The translations under genes were made by a program, and so were the position numbers. A stretch of DNA of 64,000 nucleotides, taken from contig QJPP01001735.1 of assembly GCA_003996215.1 (NCBI GenBank), positions 493,008 to 557,007 on the forward strand. The letters are read 5' to 3'. The DNA comes from Jaltomata sinuosa. Taxonomy: Eukaryota > Streptophyta > Magnoliopsida > Solanales > Solanaceae. Each line of letters begins with the position of its first letter. Positions within the stretch are counted from its first letter, which is position 1. This document shows positions 1 to 12,409 of the stretch, piece by piece. The notes below the pieces were generated by a model that searched no databases, was not told the origin of the DNA, and was given only the letters and a program-made list of their open reading frames with translations.

Positions 1-2
1 AA

Positions 3-2195
3 TCCTCTAAGTCAGAAAAAAGTGGATCCGGGGAGGTTTATGCTATAGACTCTGATCCAGAAACAGTACCTAGGACAACTAGGCAGCAAGCAAAGGTTAA
101 AGAAAAGGCCACCTTTCCCCAGTCTGAAGAGGGAGAGGGTGAGTCTGGTTCATCACCTCAGAAGAGTAGTACAGGCTAGTTGGAGCCTGGAGATGCTACA
201 GCCTCGGGTGGTAAGAAAAATAGAGGTTCAGAGTCACATTCAGAAAGTGCTAGCCAGAGTGATGATAAGAGTGCTAGTAAATCCGGTGAAAGGGCACTTG
301 CTGCAACAAAGCCTACTTCGGTTGCCCCTACTTTCAGAGGCAAAACTGTCGGAGTTTGGGAAAGAGTTAAATGGGAAATAGAGGGAACCTCCCGGATATT
401 TAATGAAGGTTTGGCGCTAAATGAAAAAGGGAACCAGAGGAGAAGCATACATGAAAAAGTTGAGATCAGATCCGCTGCGCTAAATAACATGGCTGACATC
501 AAAGAGCTATACAATAATTATGATTTCCAATGGATGAGTCGGACGGGTGGTCCATATAACCCAATTCTTGTCCATGAGTTCTACGCAGCTTACACCGCCA
601 GCTTGATAAACAGTTGTGAAAAAGGGAAGAACCCAATAATACAACCAACACGGGATAGAGTGCAAGTGTGTGGGGTTCAGGTTGACATCTCCGAGCGCAC
701 CATCTACCGCTTCATATTTGTCCCAAATTACATTGCACCAGCCTCTTAGCCAGACATTGATGCCCACTTAGAGTAGCACAAACGTAAGCAAACACCTTTC
801 GAGTGGATTGTATCGGTCATCACCGATGGGAACCCAGCATGGCTGACAACAAAGATTCTGAAAATCACAAAGGCTTATTTGAGTATGGCAGGAAAGTTTT
901 GGTGGTCCATAGTACGACACCGATTGGTACTGACTTCATTCGATAACACGATGACCCTAAACAGGGCAATTTTGGTTGCAGCCATCATGTCTCGGTATGA
1001 TATTATTATTTCCTACATCATCGCAAAGGAACTTAAGGAACGTGCCTTGTGGGTGTCCACATCTCTCCTATTTCCTTGCCTCATAACTCAGTTGTGCCAA
1101 GCAGCTGAGGTACCCGAGATTCCAGAAGTTGATAGGACCTCACATGCTATAAGCTTTCAGGATATTACCCTTATTCGAGATAAAACTAACCCCGTAGCAA
1201 GGGGTAGAGCCTACTCTACTGCATCTGGTAGTACCTTGTTTCCCGAACCTCGTAGAGATGTGCCAGCTGATGCATTAATTGTGTTTGATGATACTGCTGC
1301 CACTACTTCCACCCTATTAGCCGCTGCACCTGGTCCATCTATATCAGCTCATACTACACCATCTAATGAGCCAGGTTCTTCCTTGCTCTTCACCAGAGAG
1401 TTTTTCATCAAGGTTGCTAAAGCAGCCTTTCATGCGGATAAGTAGATTAAGCTATTCTTGAACACCATAAAGCCTTTGATCCGCAGAGAGATATGTTATG
1501 TTATTTCTCCCATCCAGGGTCAGATTGATAGGGTAAATGCCCATTTGGATGGGATAGAGATAAGGGTGAATAAGCGGCTGCGTAAACTGACTGTGCCAGA
1601 CCTTACTGCCATATTGACTGAGCTTGCAAAGGCTCGAGCCGACATTGATGCCATCCAACTGCAATAGGTGTCGGTCAACCTTCATATTGAGATTTCGACA
1701 CATTGGGCTACAAAGGATGATTTCATTGACTTTCTTACACATTACCCTCCTCGCGACCCAACTGGAGCTATTCATAATGAGGGCAAGGATGACAGTCAGC
1801 GTTCTGAAACTGACCCCGAACCTACAAGAAAGAGAAAGAAAAGAGATAAGAAGGTTCAAGATGAGAATGCCCCATTGAGCCTGAAATCTTTGAAACACAA
1901 TGAGGACAAAGCTGAGAAGAAGAGGAAGAAGAGAGAAGAAGCGGTGCTTAAAAAATCCCTATCTATCCATCAAATTCGTGTTGATTCCATTGGTATGGGT
2001 GGCTCAGGAAGTGGTGTCGCGGGTGCCTCAGAGAAAACTTCTTTAGACCCCGTTGTAGGAGTTCGTGGTGATGATGTTGCTCGAGCAACTGAGGTTGTTG
2101 TTGAGAGGGATGTGGAGCCAGCCTCTATTAGAGATATGATTGCATGCACCGATCCAGCGAGCCTGCTTTCTGCTACACCCTATGACCGCTCTTAG
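3..2195 (+). pseudogene. Extra ORF of element A, putative plant transposon protein domain
   Basis: One reading frame runs from the window edge to a TAG at 2193 with no frameshift, broken only by TAG codons at 177, 747, 774, 1443 and 1665. An acidic, serine-rich N-terminal part is followed by a domain I recognise as the 'putative plant transposon protein' family (as I recall, Pfam PF20167). The key stretch is VHEFYAAYTASL near 570-610, then the FWWSIVRHRLVLTSFDNTM block near 895-950 and the LKERALWVSTSLLFPCLITQLCQ block near 1030-1100. The tail is helical with a lysine-rich stretch (KRKKRDKK, KKRKKREE). Such ORFs occur as extra ORFs of plant Ty3/gypsy elements and their function is unknown. 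The start lies outside the window. CAG-to-TAG change is the simplest origin of most stops. Confidence 0.8.
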
Positions 2196-3818
2196 GCGCC
2201 ACATGTATGCTTAGTATCCCTTGTTTATTATTTTTTAGTGCATTGGGGAAAATGCACAACTTTTGAGATGGGGTGGGGGCAGCATGGGTCATCCAATATT
2301 TTTGTAGAGTGTTTTGGGGAAGTCTGAGTATCCAAAACACCCATTTCGTGCCACGACGTTAAATCAGGCGCTGCATGGGAGGCAAATCATGAGGGTACTC
2401 ACAAGGTGCCTGAGTCCTTGGGGTTTTCTTGCCTGTGTTATTTTGCTAAGGATTTTTAATTTCTGTTGAACCGGCATGTTTAGTATAGGTTGTGTGTAGA
2501 GAAAGAAGAATAGGTACTTAGCGCAGTCTATGGTATGATCTTGAACTAGATTTTGATTGAAAAATGGAGACCCCTCCAAATTTTGTGTGACATGAGATTA
2601 TCTGTTTTTGATAGACTGACCATTATGGATCTGTGCATGACATTATGTTAATCGATCTGATGAACGGCTTAAGCTAGAGTATGGACCTGATAGTTAGCAT
2701 GTGATTATTGGACTCTGTGACATATGTGTGTGAGCTGATTTTGTACTGTTCTTGCTTTGTGTGCCAATCTAGAACTTGCCCGATTAGTCTTGTCTAGGCT
2801 ATAGGATAGTTGGTTAGGAAAGGATCACAGGCCGTTCTTGAAATAGTCCACTTTATCCTAAATGACCGTCCAAATGATTTGAATACCCTTTGATCCTTGA
2901 TTTGAGCCTGAATTGACCTTTTTTGTTGTTTAGCCTAATCACCTTCCCCGTTTTCTACGAACCTTTAGTTTAGCCCTAGTCCCTCCTAGGACATTGTGTA
3001 CCTCAACTCAGGAAAATCGCCTAAGTTGAGGGTGGCTACTATAGAGGCAAGTGCGAAATATGGGGTATGAAAAGAAGAGGTTAGAAATAAAAAGGAGTAA
3101 GAATGGGCGTGGCATATGTGTTTAAAAATAAAAAGAAAAAGAAAAAAAAAGAAGAGAGATATGTGATGAAAAATTGATCCTGAAAAGAAAGCCGCACGCA
3201 TCACTTGATGAAAAAGAAGAAATAAAAAGGGAGAAAAAGGGAGGAAAAGAATAGAGTTGGTCTGGAAAAATGGAAGAAACATAATGTAGATTTAAGGAGG
3301 GTTTAGTCACTATTTCTCATATCTACCATACCATGCCCGAGCATACATTACAAGCCGAGTAAAGTCCTATAGAGATCCTAACCTAACTGTTCAAAAACTG
3401 AGGCATAGAAAATAAGGGAAAGCCTATGGTATTGTGCATCCATTGGTTTAATATCATCTTGTGAGTGTGAGTGTTCTAGTTAGTCCCAGAGATTTCAATT
3501 GTATTATTGTGCGATTGGAACTTCTTTGTGGTGAGGACACTAGAGTCATAATGACGGTTGACTGTTAGGGCAAGTCTCATATGTGTATGCTATATCGTTT
3601 ATTGATAGCGTGATGTCATTCATAGATCCTCTTGTGTTGTCTTGATAAAAGGAACTTGTGCACTTGTTTTGTACTGAAAGGGAGGGGAGAAATTGTTGTG
3701 AGATGAACTGCCAAATCATATGACTACCGTAGTTTCTAGTTTCTTTTTCTCAAGCATCGTTTTAGGATGGTTTTCTGTTGTCGCTTGAGGACAAGCAACA
3801 TTCTTAAGTTGAGGGTGT
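2196..3818 (+). other. 3' untranslated region of element A
   Basis: No coding potential is seen. At 2238-2257 there is a stem-loop with 7-bp arms GTGCATT and AATGCAC around a GGGGAA loop; a matching hairpin lies in element L. At 3122-3260 the plus strand is an A/G-rich tract. The region ends in 'aagttgagggtg', the expected polypurine-tract position directly before the LTR. The ORFs read from the minus strand here are low-complexity artefacts of the A/G tract. Confidence 0.65.
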
Positions 3819-5399
3819 TGATGTGTCGTGGAATTATGACACTTTCGACGCTTAACACTTCAGATTATTGCTAGTTCTTTAGCATTTTATTGTTAGATTT
3901 GATGTTTTTGGTTAAGTGTGCAGGAGAATGGACTCAGAGCCAAAGTACTGGAAATTGAACTGAAAAGAGACGGATACAGAGATGACGGATGACATGACGA
4001 TCCGTGGTTCTGAACCATCGACCCGTCCTATTGACTCGTACACCAAAGTTCAGAAACTGTGCAAGTATGGATGAAAAGTACGACTTAGTCTACGGGTAAT
4101 GGTTTCAAACCACGACCCATCCTGTCGACTCGTAGACTGGAGGATCTGCAGATGTGCAAAAGCAAGAGCAGGAAGCACGACTCATAGTACGAACCGTACT
4201 TCCAAAGTACGACAACTCCTGTTGGACTCGTGGTCAGTGATTCGAGAAGGCATAAGAAAGGACCAAGAAACCATGAGTCAGGAGACGAAACGTATATCAA
4301 GAGCACGACTCGTGGTTCCACTCATAGTTTCTCATGACAGAAGATGTAGATCAGCCAAGACCACGGTTGATCTTAGAAGACCACGAACCGTCATTTGGAA
4401 TGACGGGTCGTCATCCAATTCATGCTCCCTGTCGAATTCAGTTTCCTAGTTTTTTTAGGGCAGGATTTCCATTGCCTATAAATACTTTTCCTAGGTTTTC
4501 TTTTACATGTTATGGTCGATATTTTGTAGGAAACATATTCCAAACATTGTGATCTTAGTTTATTCTTGGTTTTGAGAGTTATACACATTCATAGCTCATT
4601 GTTTGTACTTCCATCTTCATCTATTCAAGTTTACGAATTTCTTTACTTCTCATTGTAAGTATATGATCATGAACGCATCAATAACTTCTAATTGTTCACT
4701 TATGAACATGAGTAGCTAAATCCACAACTAGGGTTGTGGGAACCATGAAGGATTAACGAAGTAGGCAAAGTACTTGGTAATTCTAGGGCGATGTTTATGC
4801 ATGTATTGTTCTTCCCTTCGTTTTGATTACTTTTTAATGGTGCACGATGTTAGAACTCGCCTTGTCCTTACTTGCCAAACCAAGGATGTAACGGATGGGA
4901 AATGGGTTGTTCAACGACGGAGATTTAAGGCTATCAACCCTCATCTAATAGCTTGACCTTGTCCGGGAATAGCTAATTTGGGATCCAGGGTAAGGGTTAG
5001 TAAATCATACACCCACAGCTTGACCAAGGTGTGTGGTGAAATTTATCTATCTGCCAGACCAAGGATTTAGGTGAACCTAACTTACCGATTCTGCATGCTA
5101 AGCACCAAACTAGTTTACTAAGTACAACGCCTTACTAAGTTATGATCTCATGGGGAACACTACCCTAGTCATCTCTCCTATTGATAACAACTCTCGAAAC
5201 TGATACTTGTTACTTGTTACTACTAATCTTGTTACTAAAAACCCTTTTTTCCAAGGGAACTAAACGTCAAAGAGCGTGAGTAACACTATTAAACCATAGT
5301 CCTACCATATTCCCGGTGGGATTGGCCCCAACCTTCATTGGGTTCTATATTTGAACAACGACCGCTTGCACTACTAAAAAGAGGTGTAATTTAGGTGCA
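3819..5399 (+). repeat. 3' LTR of element A
   Basis: The unit of about 1.58 kb starts TGATGTGTCG after a polypurine-type motif and ends GTGCA. The first third holds an array of short dyads built from ACGACTCGTGG-like words (about 3965-4420). A TATA box follows. The U5 end carries the block 'ggtgggattggccccaacc', shared in altered form with elements F, J and L. The 5' partner LTR is outside the window, so the boundaries rest on motif position and comparison with L. Confidence 0.75.
4477..4484 (+). promoter_or_regulatory. TATA box of LTR A
   Basis: TATAAATA inside 'cctataaatactttt' lies just downstream of the dyad array. It is in the position expected for the U3 promoter of the LTR, and element L has the same word in the same context at 60105. 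Confidence 0.6.
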
Positions 5400-7116
5400 T
5401 AACGGCCTCTCAGGGATCATAAGTAGAATTCAACATTAAGTAACACAATATGGTCCACTCATGGAACCATCAAAAGCAAACAACAATGCAATTAAACAAC
5501 CCGTACCAGGCGTGTTACTTGAGCCAACCATTAGTAATTCCCATACCAGGCGTGGTACCCGAGCCAACCATTAGTATACCTATATCAAGCGTGGTACTCA
5601 AGCCAACCATTAGTATACCCATACCAGGCATGGTACCCGAGCCAACCATTAGTAATTTCCTTACCAGGCATGGTACCCGAGCCAACTGAATGTCATAACA
5701 AGTCCAATCAATCACAACCAATAAACAAACATACTTGTAAAACCAACAAGAAACAAAGAAATTCATTCCACAAGACTGATTATCGGACAACTAGACATTC
5801 ACAATTCATTTCATAAACATGCACCTCATACACTACTATAAAATAGTAGGTGAACACATAATACATATTAGAAATCAATAACTATCACCTACTCCCATTT
5901 CGGGTACATAAACTCAACCTTAAATCCCGTCCGAAGACTAAGCCCAATTCACCCCTTAACACATGCTAGTAGATATACCCATTCCTAGGGTCCTAGGACC
6001 GAAATAAAACATGGGGAGATACCTCCCTAACATTGGTAATTCAACCATTTACGATATTCCAGTTTCTTTATAACAACATTTCACAGAATCCTCTCTTTAA
6101 CCTGTGGTTTAATTACCTAAGTTTCTCGGATCCCCGAATCTTCCCGACACCCTAGTCCTCAGATTTTATCATCACACAACACCCAGTTAATCATAATAAC
6201 CCAAAATATCATAACACATTATCACCACTCAAACAATTCTGGATTAACCAATTCAACCAAAATAATTCTCCTCCAGACTCCGTGCCCGAAGGACTAAACA
6301 TGGATTCTCCTTTCCAATCTATACAATGATATGAAAAGAGAGCGAGTCAATCTACTCAATGAAGAAAACCTAGCCTACCTGGATGCCAAGTAGCTGCACC
6401 ATGCAATTTCTGGTTCCGTGAAGGCATTCTCTGACGATTGACAGGCCTGAATTCGTGGTTTCGCATCTTTTCAGTCAGAATCCCTCCTCCCCATGGCTCC
6501 CTAGCTTTAGAGCAGCCTAGGAGGTTTCTTGGAGTAACCCTCGTATATTTTGGGCCTGACTGAGAGAGAATAAAATTATCAAACCCATTTTTGAGTTTTC
6601 TGATCCCGTCGCTCTGCAATAGCGGTCCACGCTCCGCTATAGCGGCACCGCCATAGCGGAACCTACCGCTATAGCGGTGCTAACCAACGTTGACTTCTGC
6701 TATAACAGTAATTTCTCTGCTATAGTGTTGTGTCAACCGCCATAGAGGTTGACACAGAACAGAACCTCGAAAAATCCCCAAAAATGGCCCATTTCACAAC
6801 ACAATTCAAATCTTGACATTTCGAACCAACCCTTTCATGTCAACTTCGATACCGGGAGTTCTACTCACCCAAATTCATTTCCAAAAAGTCTTCTAGACTT
6901 CTTAAGGTCTTGGCTAATGAAAAAACTAGCTCGACTCGAGTTATAATACCGAATCTGCACTCGAATTTCCTTAGACCTTACCTTTCTCAGAATTTGTCCG
7001 AGACTAGCCACAAAATTTCCAACTCCTCAACCCGAAAATTTTCTAACCCATTTCTTCGCATGAATAACCAACACGATACGAGGTGCCCTGTAATAGCAAC
7101 TAAACACGTCATTACA
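5400..7116 (-). repeat. Left (3') LTR of element B, partial
   Basis: This copy aligns by eye with about 10729-12409. It starts within the LTR because element A interrupts it, and ends at 'gtcattaca', a degraded form of the TGTAACGAC LTR start read on the minus strand. It contains five units of a 40-bp tandem repeat (5504-5693) and a CTATAGCGG palindrome cluster (6615-6755). Confidence 0.8.
5504..5693. repeat. 40-bp tandem repeat, five units
   Basis: Units start near 5504, 5544, 5583, 5622 and 5662. The shared core is TACCAGGCGTGGTACCCGAG followed by 'ccaaccattagta'. TACCA and TGGTA form a short dyad within each unit. The matching place in the other LTR (10833-10982) has four units. Confidence 0.9.
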
Positions 7117-9446
7117 ACAGATACCAATTTATCCATCATTCATCCTCAAATGATCTCTAAGGTGGAAAGAAAAGAAGAAGCCCGCCCCCTGAACCATGAT
7201 GCTCTACCATGATAACGTACATATAACCTTACCCAAACCACCAAAACCTTCCAATTCCCTTGATGTACCTAACCTCAACCAAAAATTAATTTGATCCTGC
7301 TCTATCAAGGAATTCCTTCCTTCGATCTGTACAAGGCTAACTAGATTACCACTCTCCGAGTGCTGAAGAAATTTGGGGCCTCATCGAAACACTAGAGCGA
7401 AAGAAACTCAACTAACAAACAAAAAAAAAATTCCATGCCAAGGGGACTAGATCCCACCATGGCAATCTCTTTTCCGCTATACCCAGAGTTCTACTAACCC
7501 GAACTCCATTCTGGAAGCTTCTATAGGATACTATGCCTTTCGCATATCATGGTGTTACCTTGCTCCTATCAACACTACGCCCCGAGGCACCATGTATCTC
7601 TAAACAACATAACACCAAAATTCCAGTGGAACCCATCCTAGCTTGATATTCTTTTGTCAACTCTCGTCTTAGGGGGGAATTCTACCCGGGCACTTATACC
7701 CTAACCAATGCTATAGAGAGCACACCCCTACCACTCAACCGATCCTACCACCAAGGATTATCAATAATAAATCATCCACTACTCACCCTCATAACATAAG
7801 CTTATGAGCAGTGTCCCACACTACTCAGTCAATTACGGGTCATTTTGCCAAATTCTACATGGGTGACTATTCCCACCAATGGCCAATCATAATTTTACCA
7901 AATACCAGGTCTACCTTATCCACCATTTCCTTTTGTCGCGCATAGATGCTAAATAATTCGTGCAATATCTCACAACTCAATTAACAATTTAAAAATGACC
8001 CAGAAATGAAAAACAAAACAGGGGAAAAATAGGGTAGCTGCTCCGTGCCCTTCCGCTATAGCGGTTGTCACTCTGCTACAGCGGTACCACCATGGCGATA
8101 GAAAATCCCACTATAGAAGGATCACCATAGCGGTGCAGTTCCGCTATGGCATTGCCGACGGTATCAATCCATAATTTCAAAATTTTCAGCAAAGTGTACT
8201 CATCTCCTTACCCGATTATCATTGTCTAACCTCGTCAATCCTGCCATGGTCTTAAACAACCCCTAAGACCATTCCTGGAAATGCACAAATCAAAACTTAG
8301 CATCCAATTATCACCAATCATAAAAGATTACAAGAACAAAATTGTTCTCGACAATACATTCCCGCTATTGCACACGAATAACCTCCTTGTTCCCATGGTT
8401 TCCAACTAAGTCCCGACTGTCCTGAAACCTAAGCTTCACTACAGTTGTAAATCCTTTCCCCTCACCATCTTAACCAATGATGAGTCCTTTTTCGAAAGTA
8501 ATATGAAATTTTTAACTTCACACACATAGCATTTTATCACAAACTAAATCATACCAATTCAAATTATGACGACCTTTAGACCCACAATTTCACAGTAAGG
8601 CAACTAATCACATACCAACCAAGTAAGTCATACACGCACTGTAATACACAAATAATTAAACTTCAGGCTATAATGAAATCAAGTCACATAATGTACTCTC
8701 TATTCATCCCATGGATGACCATTAGTCGATCATCCATGTCTTACCACAATTCCCGCTATTAAGTAATAATAGCCCTTGTCCCTGGTACTTATTCACATAC
8801 CAACCACTTGAAACCTAAGTTTTCACAAGTATATATATCATTTTCCCTTATTGTTTTTACCAATGATAAGACCCTGCCCAACATTTAGCATTCTGTTATC
8901 CACATAACATCACAAAACAATAATTTCGTTAATCATTAACACATAACCAAGTTATGACCTTTTCCTGACCACAAAATTCACAGCAAATCAAACAATTGTA
9001 CACCATATGCTTGCACTCATTCAAACAACATCAATACACATAAGCACAATCTCAAGTCTCAAGCTTCAACACTCATTCAAAATAGTTTCCTTACCTTTTA
9101 TTCGCCTCATTGATGACCGTTAGATGATCCATCCATACCTTTACATAGCCTCCCCGGCCAGATACCAATTGGAACCTTCCCGATTTAAATTTCCCTTGCT
9201 TGTCTTATCGCAACCAGAGTCCAATGACATCCTTCACTTCGTTGAGATACCAATTGGAATCGAGAGATACCAATTGGACTCAACCCATACAAGTAAGTGA
9301 ATGAACTGCACGAAAAGGAATGAAAGAAGAGAGATGTTTCCTAGAATGCTTCATAGCTTCCCAGGGATTAGATGTGGATGTTAACACACCAATCCGCATG
9401 ACTCTATTCGATATTCTGCTCTTGTACTGGGAGACCGGTAACCTGG
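7117..9446 (-). other. Internal region of element B, no coding seen
   Basis: No gag, protease or polymerase similarity is visible in any frame. The stretch holds an extra cluster of CTATAGCGG words (8047-8155) like those in the LTRs. It also holds an imperfect direct duplication of roughly 395 bp (compare 8353-8620 with 8745-8995). Three copies of 'gataccaattgga' lie near 9163, 9246 and 9266, close to the primer site. Confidence 0.6.
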
Positions 9447-9458
9447 GCTCTGATACCA
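9447..9458 (-). other. Primer binding site of element B
   Basis: The minus strand reads TGGTATCAGAGC, a perfect match to the usual plant primer site for initiator-Met tRNA, two bases inside the LTR end. Confidence 0.85.
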
Positions 9459-9460
9459 TC

Positions 9461-12409
9461 TGGCACAATCCAACTACGGGGTCGTACGGGCACCTACTCT
9501 AATCATCCTAGATAAGAGAATCCTTACCACCCAATCCAATAGGTAATGCGGAAAAAGAAATAAAACTATGAAAATAAACCCTTTTAATATAAGAAAATTG
9601 TTTACAATATTCGAGGAAATAAACCATTTAAAATTTGGAAACAACCCTTTCTAGAACCTAGTCTAAGCCGGTACAAGAGCTATTACAAAGATGATACAAA
9701 AATGAAAGAAGACACAACTCCACCATAGAAACAAGAAGTAAGAGTTGTTAGAGATTGCCATCATCGTGTACCTATAAAACATCACCAATCCTGCAACCAG
9801 ACTATACCAAAAAGGAATAGCAAGAGTAGAATTAGTACAAACACACGTACTGGTAGGATCATCGGTCGACCCAAATCCACTCATACCATCATATAAAAGT
9901 TAAAGAAAATACATAAGTTAAATGCTTCAACCCATCAACATTCACCTTACCAAAACTCAACATCAACCCAGCCTGCCTATCCCTTAGACTTCCCAAGACA
10001 CACTTGTCATTACCCGACATCTATGCCCATACCTGGACTACCATTTCCTTTCCCAAGTCAACCACTATGACTCAACAACCCGGAGTAAACCCCACTACTT
10101 AGTGACGTAGACCAGACCCGTCATACCGCTACCTAATAGTACAAAACTTCCCCCAATAACCCCCAGGGCCATACTAGATAAGTAACAACAGCCAACATCA
10201 TAACCAGATCACAAGTATCCTCCTTAGCTTATCACCCGCACGTAAGAGGTCTAACCAACCTTTCCAATTCTTAGTGACAACAGTATATATCCTTTTTACA
10301 TAACCGAGACAAAATAAGGATCCCTAGGATATCATATATGCCAATAACATGCGACCCCGATTCACAAAAGAACCACCTTGTCACTTAAGCACACTAACCC
10401 AACCCTTCAAGGACCAACTATATGCCAAATAATAATAAATCCTGACCCTCTAAGGAACTCAACATGTAAAGAACAAATAGTACACTCGGACTGAGTAAAG
10501 CAGTACAACATATAATAACAACAGTAGTATAATTCGAGACTCTCAGTCTACCTTGTGACTTATCAACCACAGGGAACAAATTCAATAGTCATTCAACAAT
10601 AATAATAAACATGACATTTACCCTTTTTCATTACCTGGACCAATCAAAGATCCCTAGACCAACACCTAAGTGTTAACATGCGATGCCCGATCCACTCCGG
10701 GACCAACCTCATATACAAATATAAAATAACCCGGCCTCTCAGGGACCATAAGGAGAATTCAAAATCCAGTAACACAACCCGGTTCACTCATGGAACCATC
10801 AAAAGAAAACAACAATGCAATTAAACAACCCATACCGGGCGTGATACTCGAGCCAATCGTTAGTAATTCCCATACCAGGCGTGGTACTCGAGCCAACTGT
10901 TAGAATACCCATACCAGGCGTGGTACCCGAGCCAACTATTAGTAATTCCCTTACCAGGCATGGTACTCGAGCCAACCGAATGTCATAACAAGTCCAATCA
11001 ATCACAACCAATGAACAAATATACTTGTAAAATCAACAAGCAACAAAGAAATTCATTCCACAAGACTGATTACCGGATAACTAGACATTCACAATTCATT
11101 TCATAAACATGCAACTCATACACTACTATAAAATAGTACGTGAACACATAATGCATATTAGAAATTAATAACTATCCACTACCCCCATTCCGGGTACATA
11201 AACTCAACCTTAAATCCCATTCAAAAACTAAGCCCAATTCACCCCTTAACACATACTAGTAGATACACCCATTCCTGACCCTCCTCCTAGGACCGAAATA
11301 CAACATGGGGAGAAACCTCCCTAACATTGGTAATTCAACCATTTACGATATTCCAGTTTCTTTATAACAATATTTTAGAAAATCCCCTCTTTAACCTGTG
11401 GTTTAATTACCTAAATTTCTCGGTTCCCCGAACCTTTCTGACACCCTAGTCTTCAGATTTTATCATCACACAATACCCAGTTAATCATAACAACCCGAAA
11501 TATCACAACACATTATCACCACTCAAATAATTCTAGATTAACCAAGTCAACCACAACAATTCTCCTCCAGACTCCGTGCCCGAAGGCCTAAACATGGATT
11601 CTCCTTTCCAATCTATACAATGATATGAAAAGGAAGAGAGTCAATCTACTCAATGAAGAAAACTTAGCCTACCTGGATGCCAAACAGCTGCACCATGTAA
11701 TTTTTGGCTCCGTAAAGGCGTTCTCTGATGATTGACAGGCCCGAATTTGTGGTTTCGCGTCCTTTCAGCCGGGATCTCTCCTCCCCAGGGCTCCCAAGCT
11801 TTGGATCAGCCTAGGAGGGTTATTGGAGTAACCCTCGTCTGTTTTGGGGCTGAATGGTAGAGTATAAAATTATAAAACTCATTTTTGAGTTTTCTGATCC
11901 TGTCGCTTTACTATAGCGGTACCGCCGTAGCGGAACCTACTGTTATAGTGGTGCTAACCGATGTTGACTTCCTCTATAGCGGTAATTTTTTCGCTATAGC
12001 GGAGGCTGCTATAGCGCTCTGTCAACCTCCATGGCGGTTGACATGGAATAGAACCTCGGAAAATCCCCAAAAATGACCTATTTCACAACACACTTCAAAT
12101 CTTGACATTTCGAACCAACCCTTTCATGTCAACTTCGATACTGGGAGTTCTACTCACCCGAATTTATTTCCAAAAAGTCCCCCGGACTCCTTAAGGTCTT
12201 GACTAACAGAAAAACTAGCTCGACCTGAGTTATAATACCCAATTTGCACCCAAATTTCTCTAGACCTTACCTTGCTCAGAATTCATCCGAGACTAGCCTA
12301 GCCCAAGATTTTCAACTCCTCAACCCAGAAGTTTTCTAACCCGTTTCTTCGCACGAATAATCCTCCCATTACGAGATGCCTTTTAATAACGACTGAACAG
12401 GTCGTTACA
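9461..12409 (-). repeat. Right (5') LTR of element B
   Basis: A full-length LTR of about 2.95 kb, bounded by TGTAACGACC at its start (right edge) and TTGTGCCA next to the primer site. It holds four units of the 40-bp repeat (10833-10982) and a CTATAGCGG cluster at 11905-12045. ORFs within it are short and unconvincing. Confidence 0.8.
10833..10982. repeat. 40-bp tandem repeat, four units
   Basis: Units start near 10833, 10873, 10912 and 10952 and match the five-unit array in the other LTR of element B, one unit fewer. Confidence 0.9.

Larger units (their letters stand above)
1..5399 (+). mobile_element. Element A: 3' part of an Athila-like Ty3/gypsy retrotransposon
   Basis: Only the 3' end of this element lies in the window. 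It holds an extra ORF, about 1.6 kb of untranslated DNA, a polypurine-type motif and one LTR ending in CA. The LTR resembles that of element L near 60 kb in its U5 block and in a shared stretch around 'aactagggttgtgggaacca', so both belong to one lineage. To the right the sequence resumes inside an LTR of element B, so A inserted into B. The likely target duplication on this side is TAACG (5400-5404); its partner lies left of the window. Confidence 0.8.
5400..12409 (-). mobile_element. Element B: non-coding Ty3/gypsy-type element
   Basis: Two direct copies of the first 1.7 kb of an LTR flank about 2.3 kb of DNA with no recognisable coding. On the minus strand the LTR starts TGTAACGACC (right edge) and ends TTGTGCCA, followed by GATGGTATCAGAGC, a primer site of initiator-Met tRNA type. 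No gag or pol is found, so B is non-autonomous or internally deleted. Its left LTR is cut by element A, so the rest of that LTR should lie left of the window. Confidence 0.8.

Noticed and set aside
3..2195. Recoded (read-through) amber codons as a functional system
   Set aside because: C-to-T decay at CAG explains the pattern more simply; no suppressor or conserved read-through context is visible.
2986..3310. Phe-rich minus-strand ORFs
   Set aside because: They are translations of the A/G-rich tract upstream of the polypurine motif.
4085..4449. ORFs on both strands across the A palindrome array
   Set aside because: Created by the repeated ACGACTCGTGG words; no domain, and the region is promoter-proximal LTR.
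5504..5693. Regular 40-bp repeats resembling a CRISPR array
   Set aside because: Units are contiguous, without unique spacers, inside a plant LTR, and repeated in the partner LTR.
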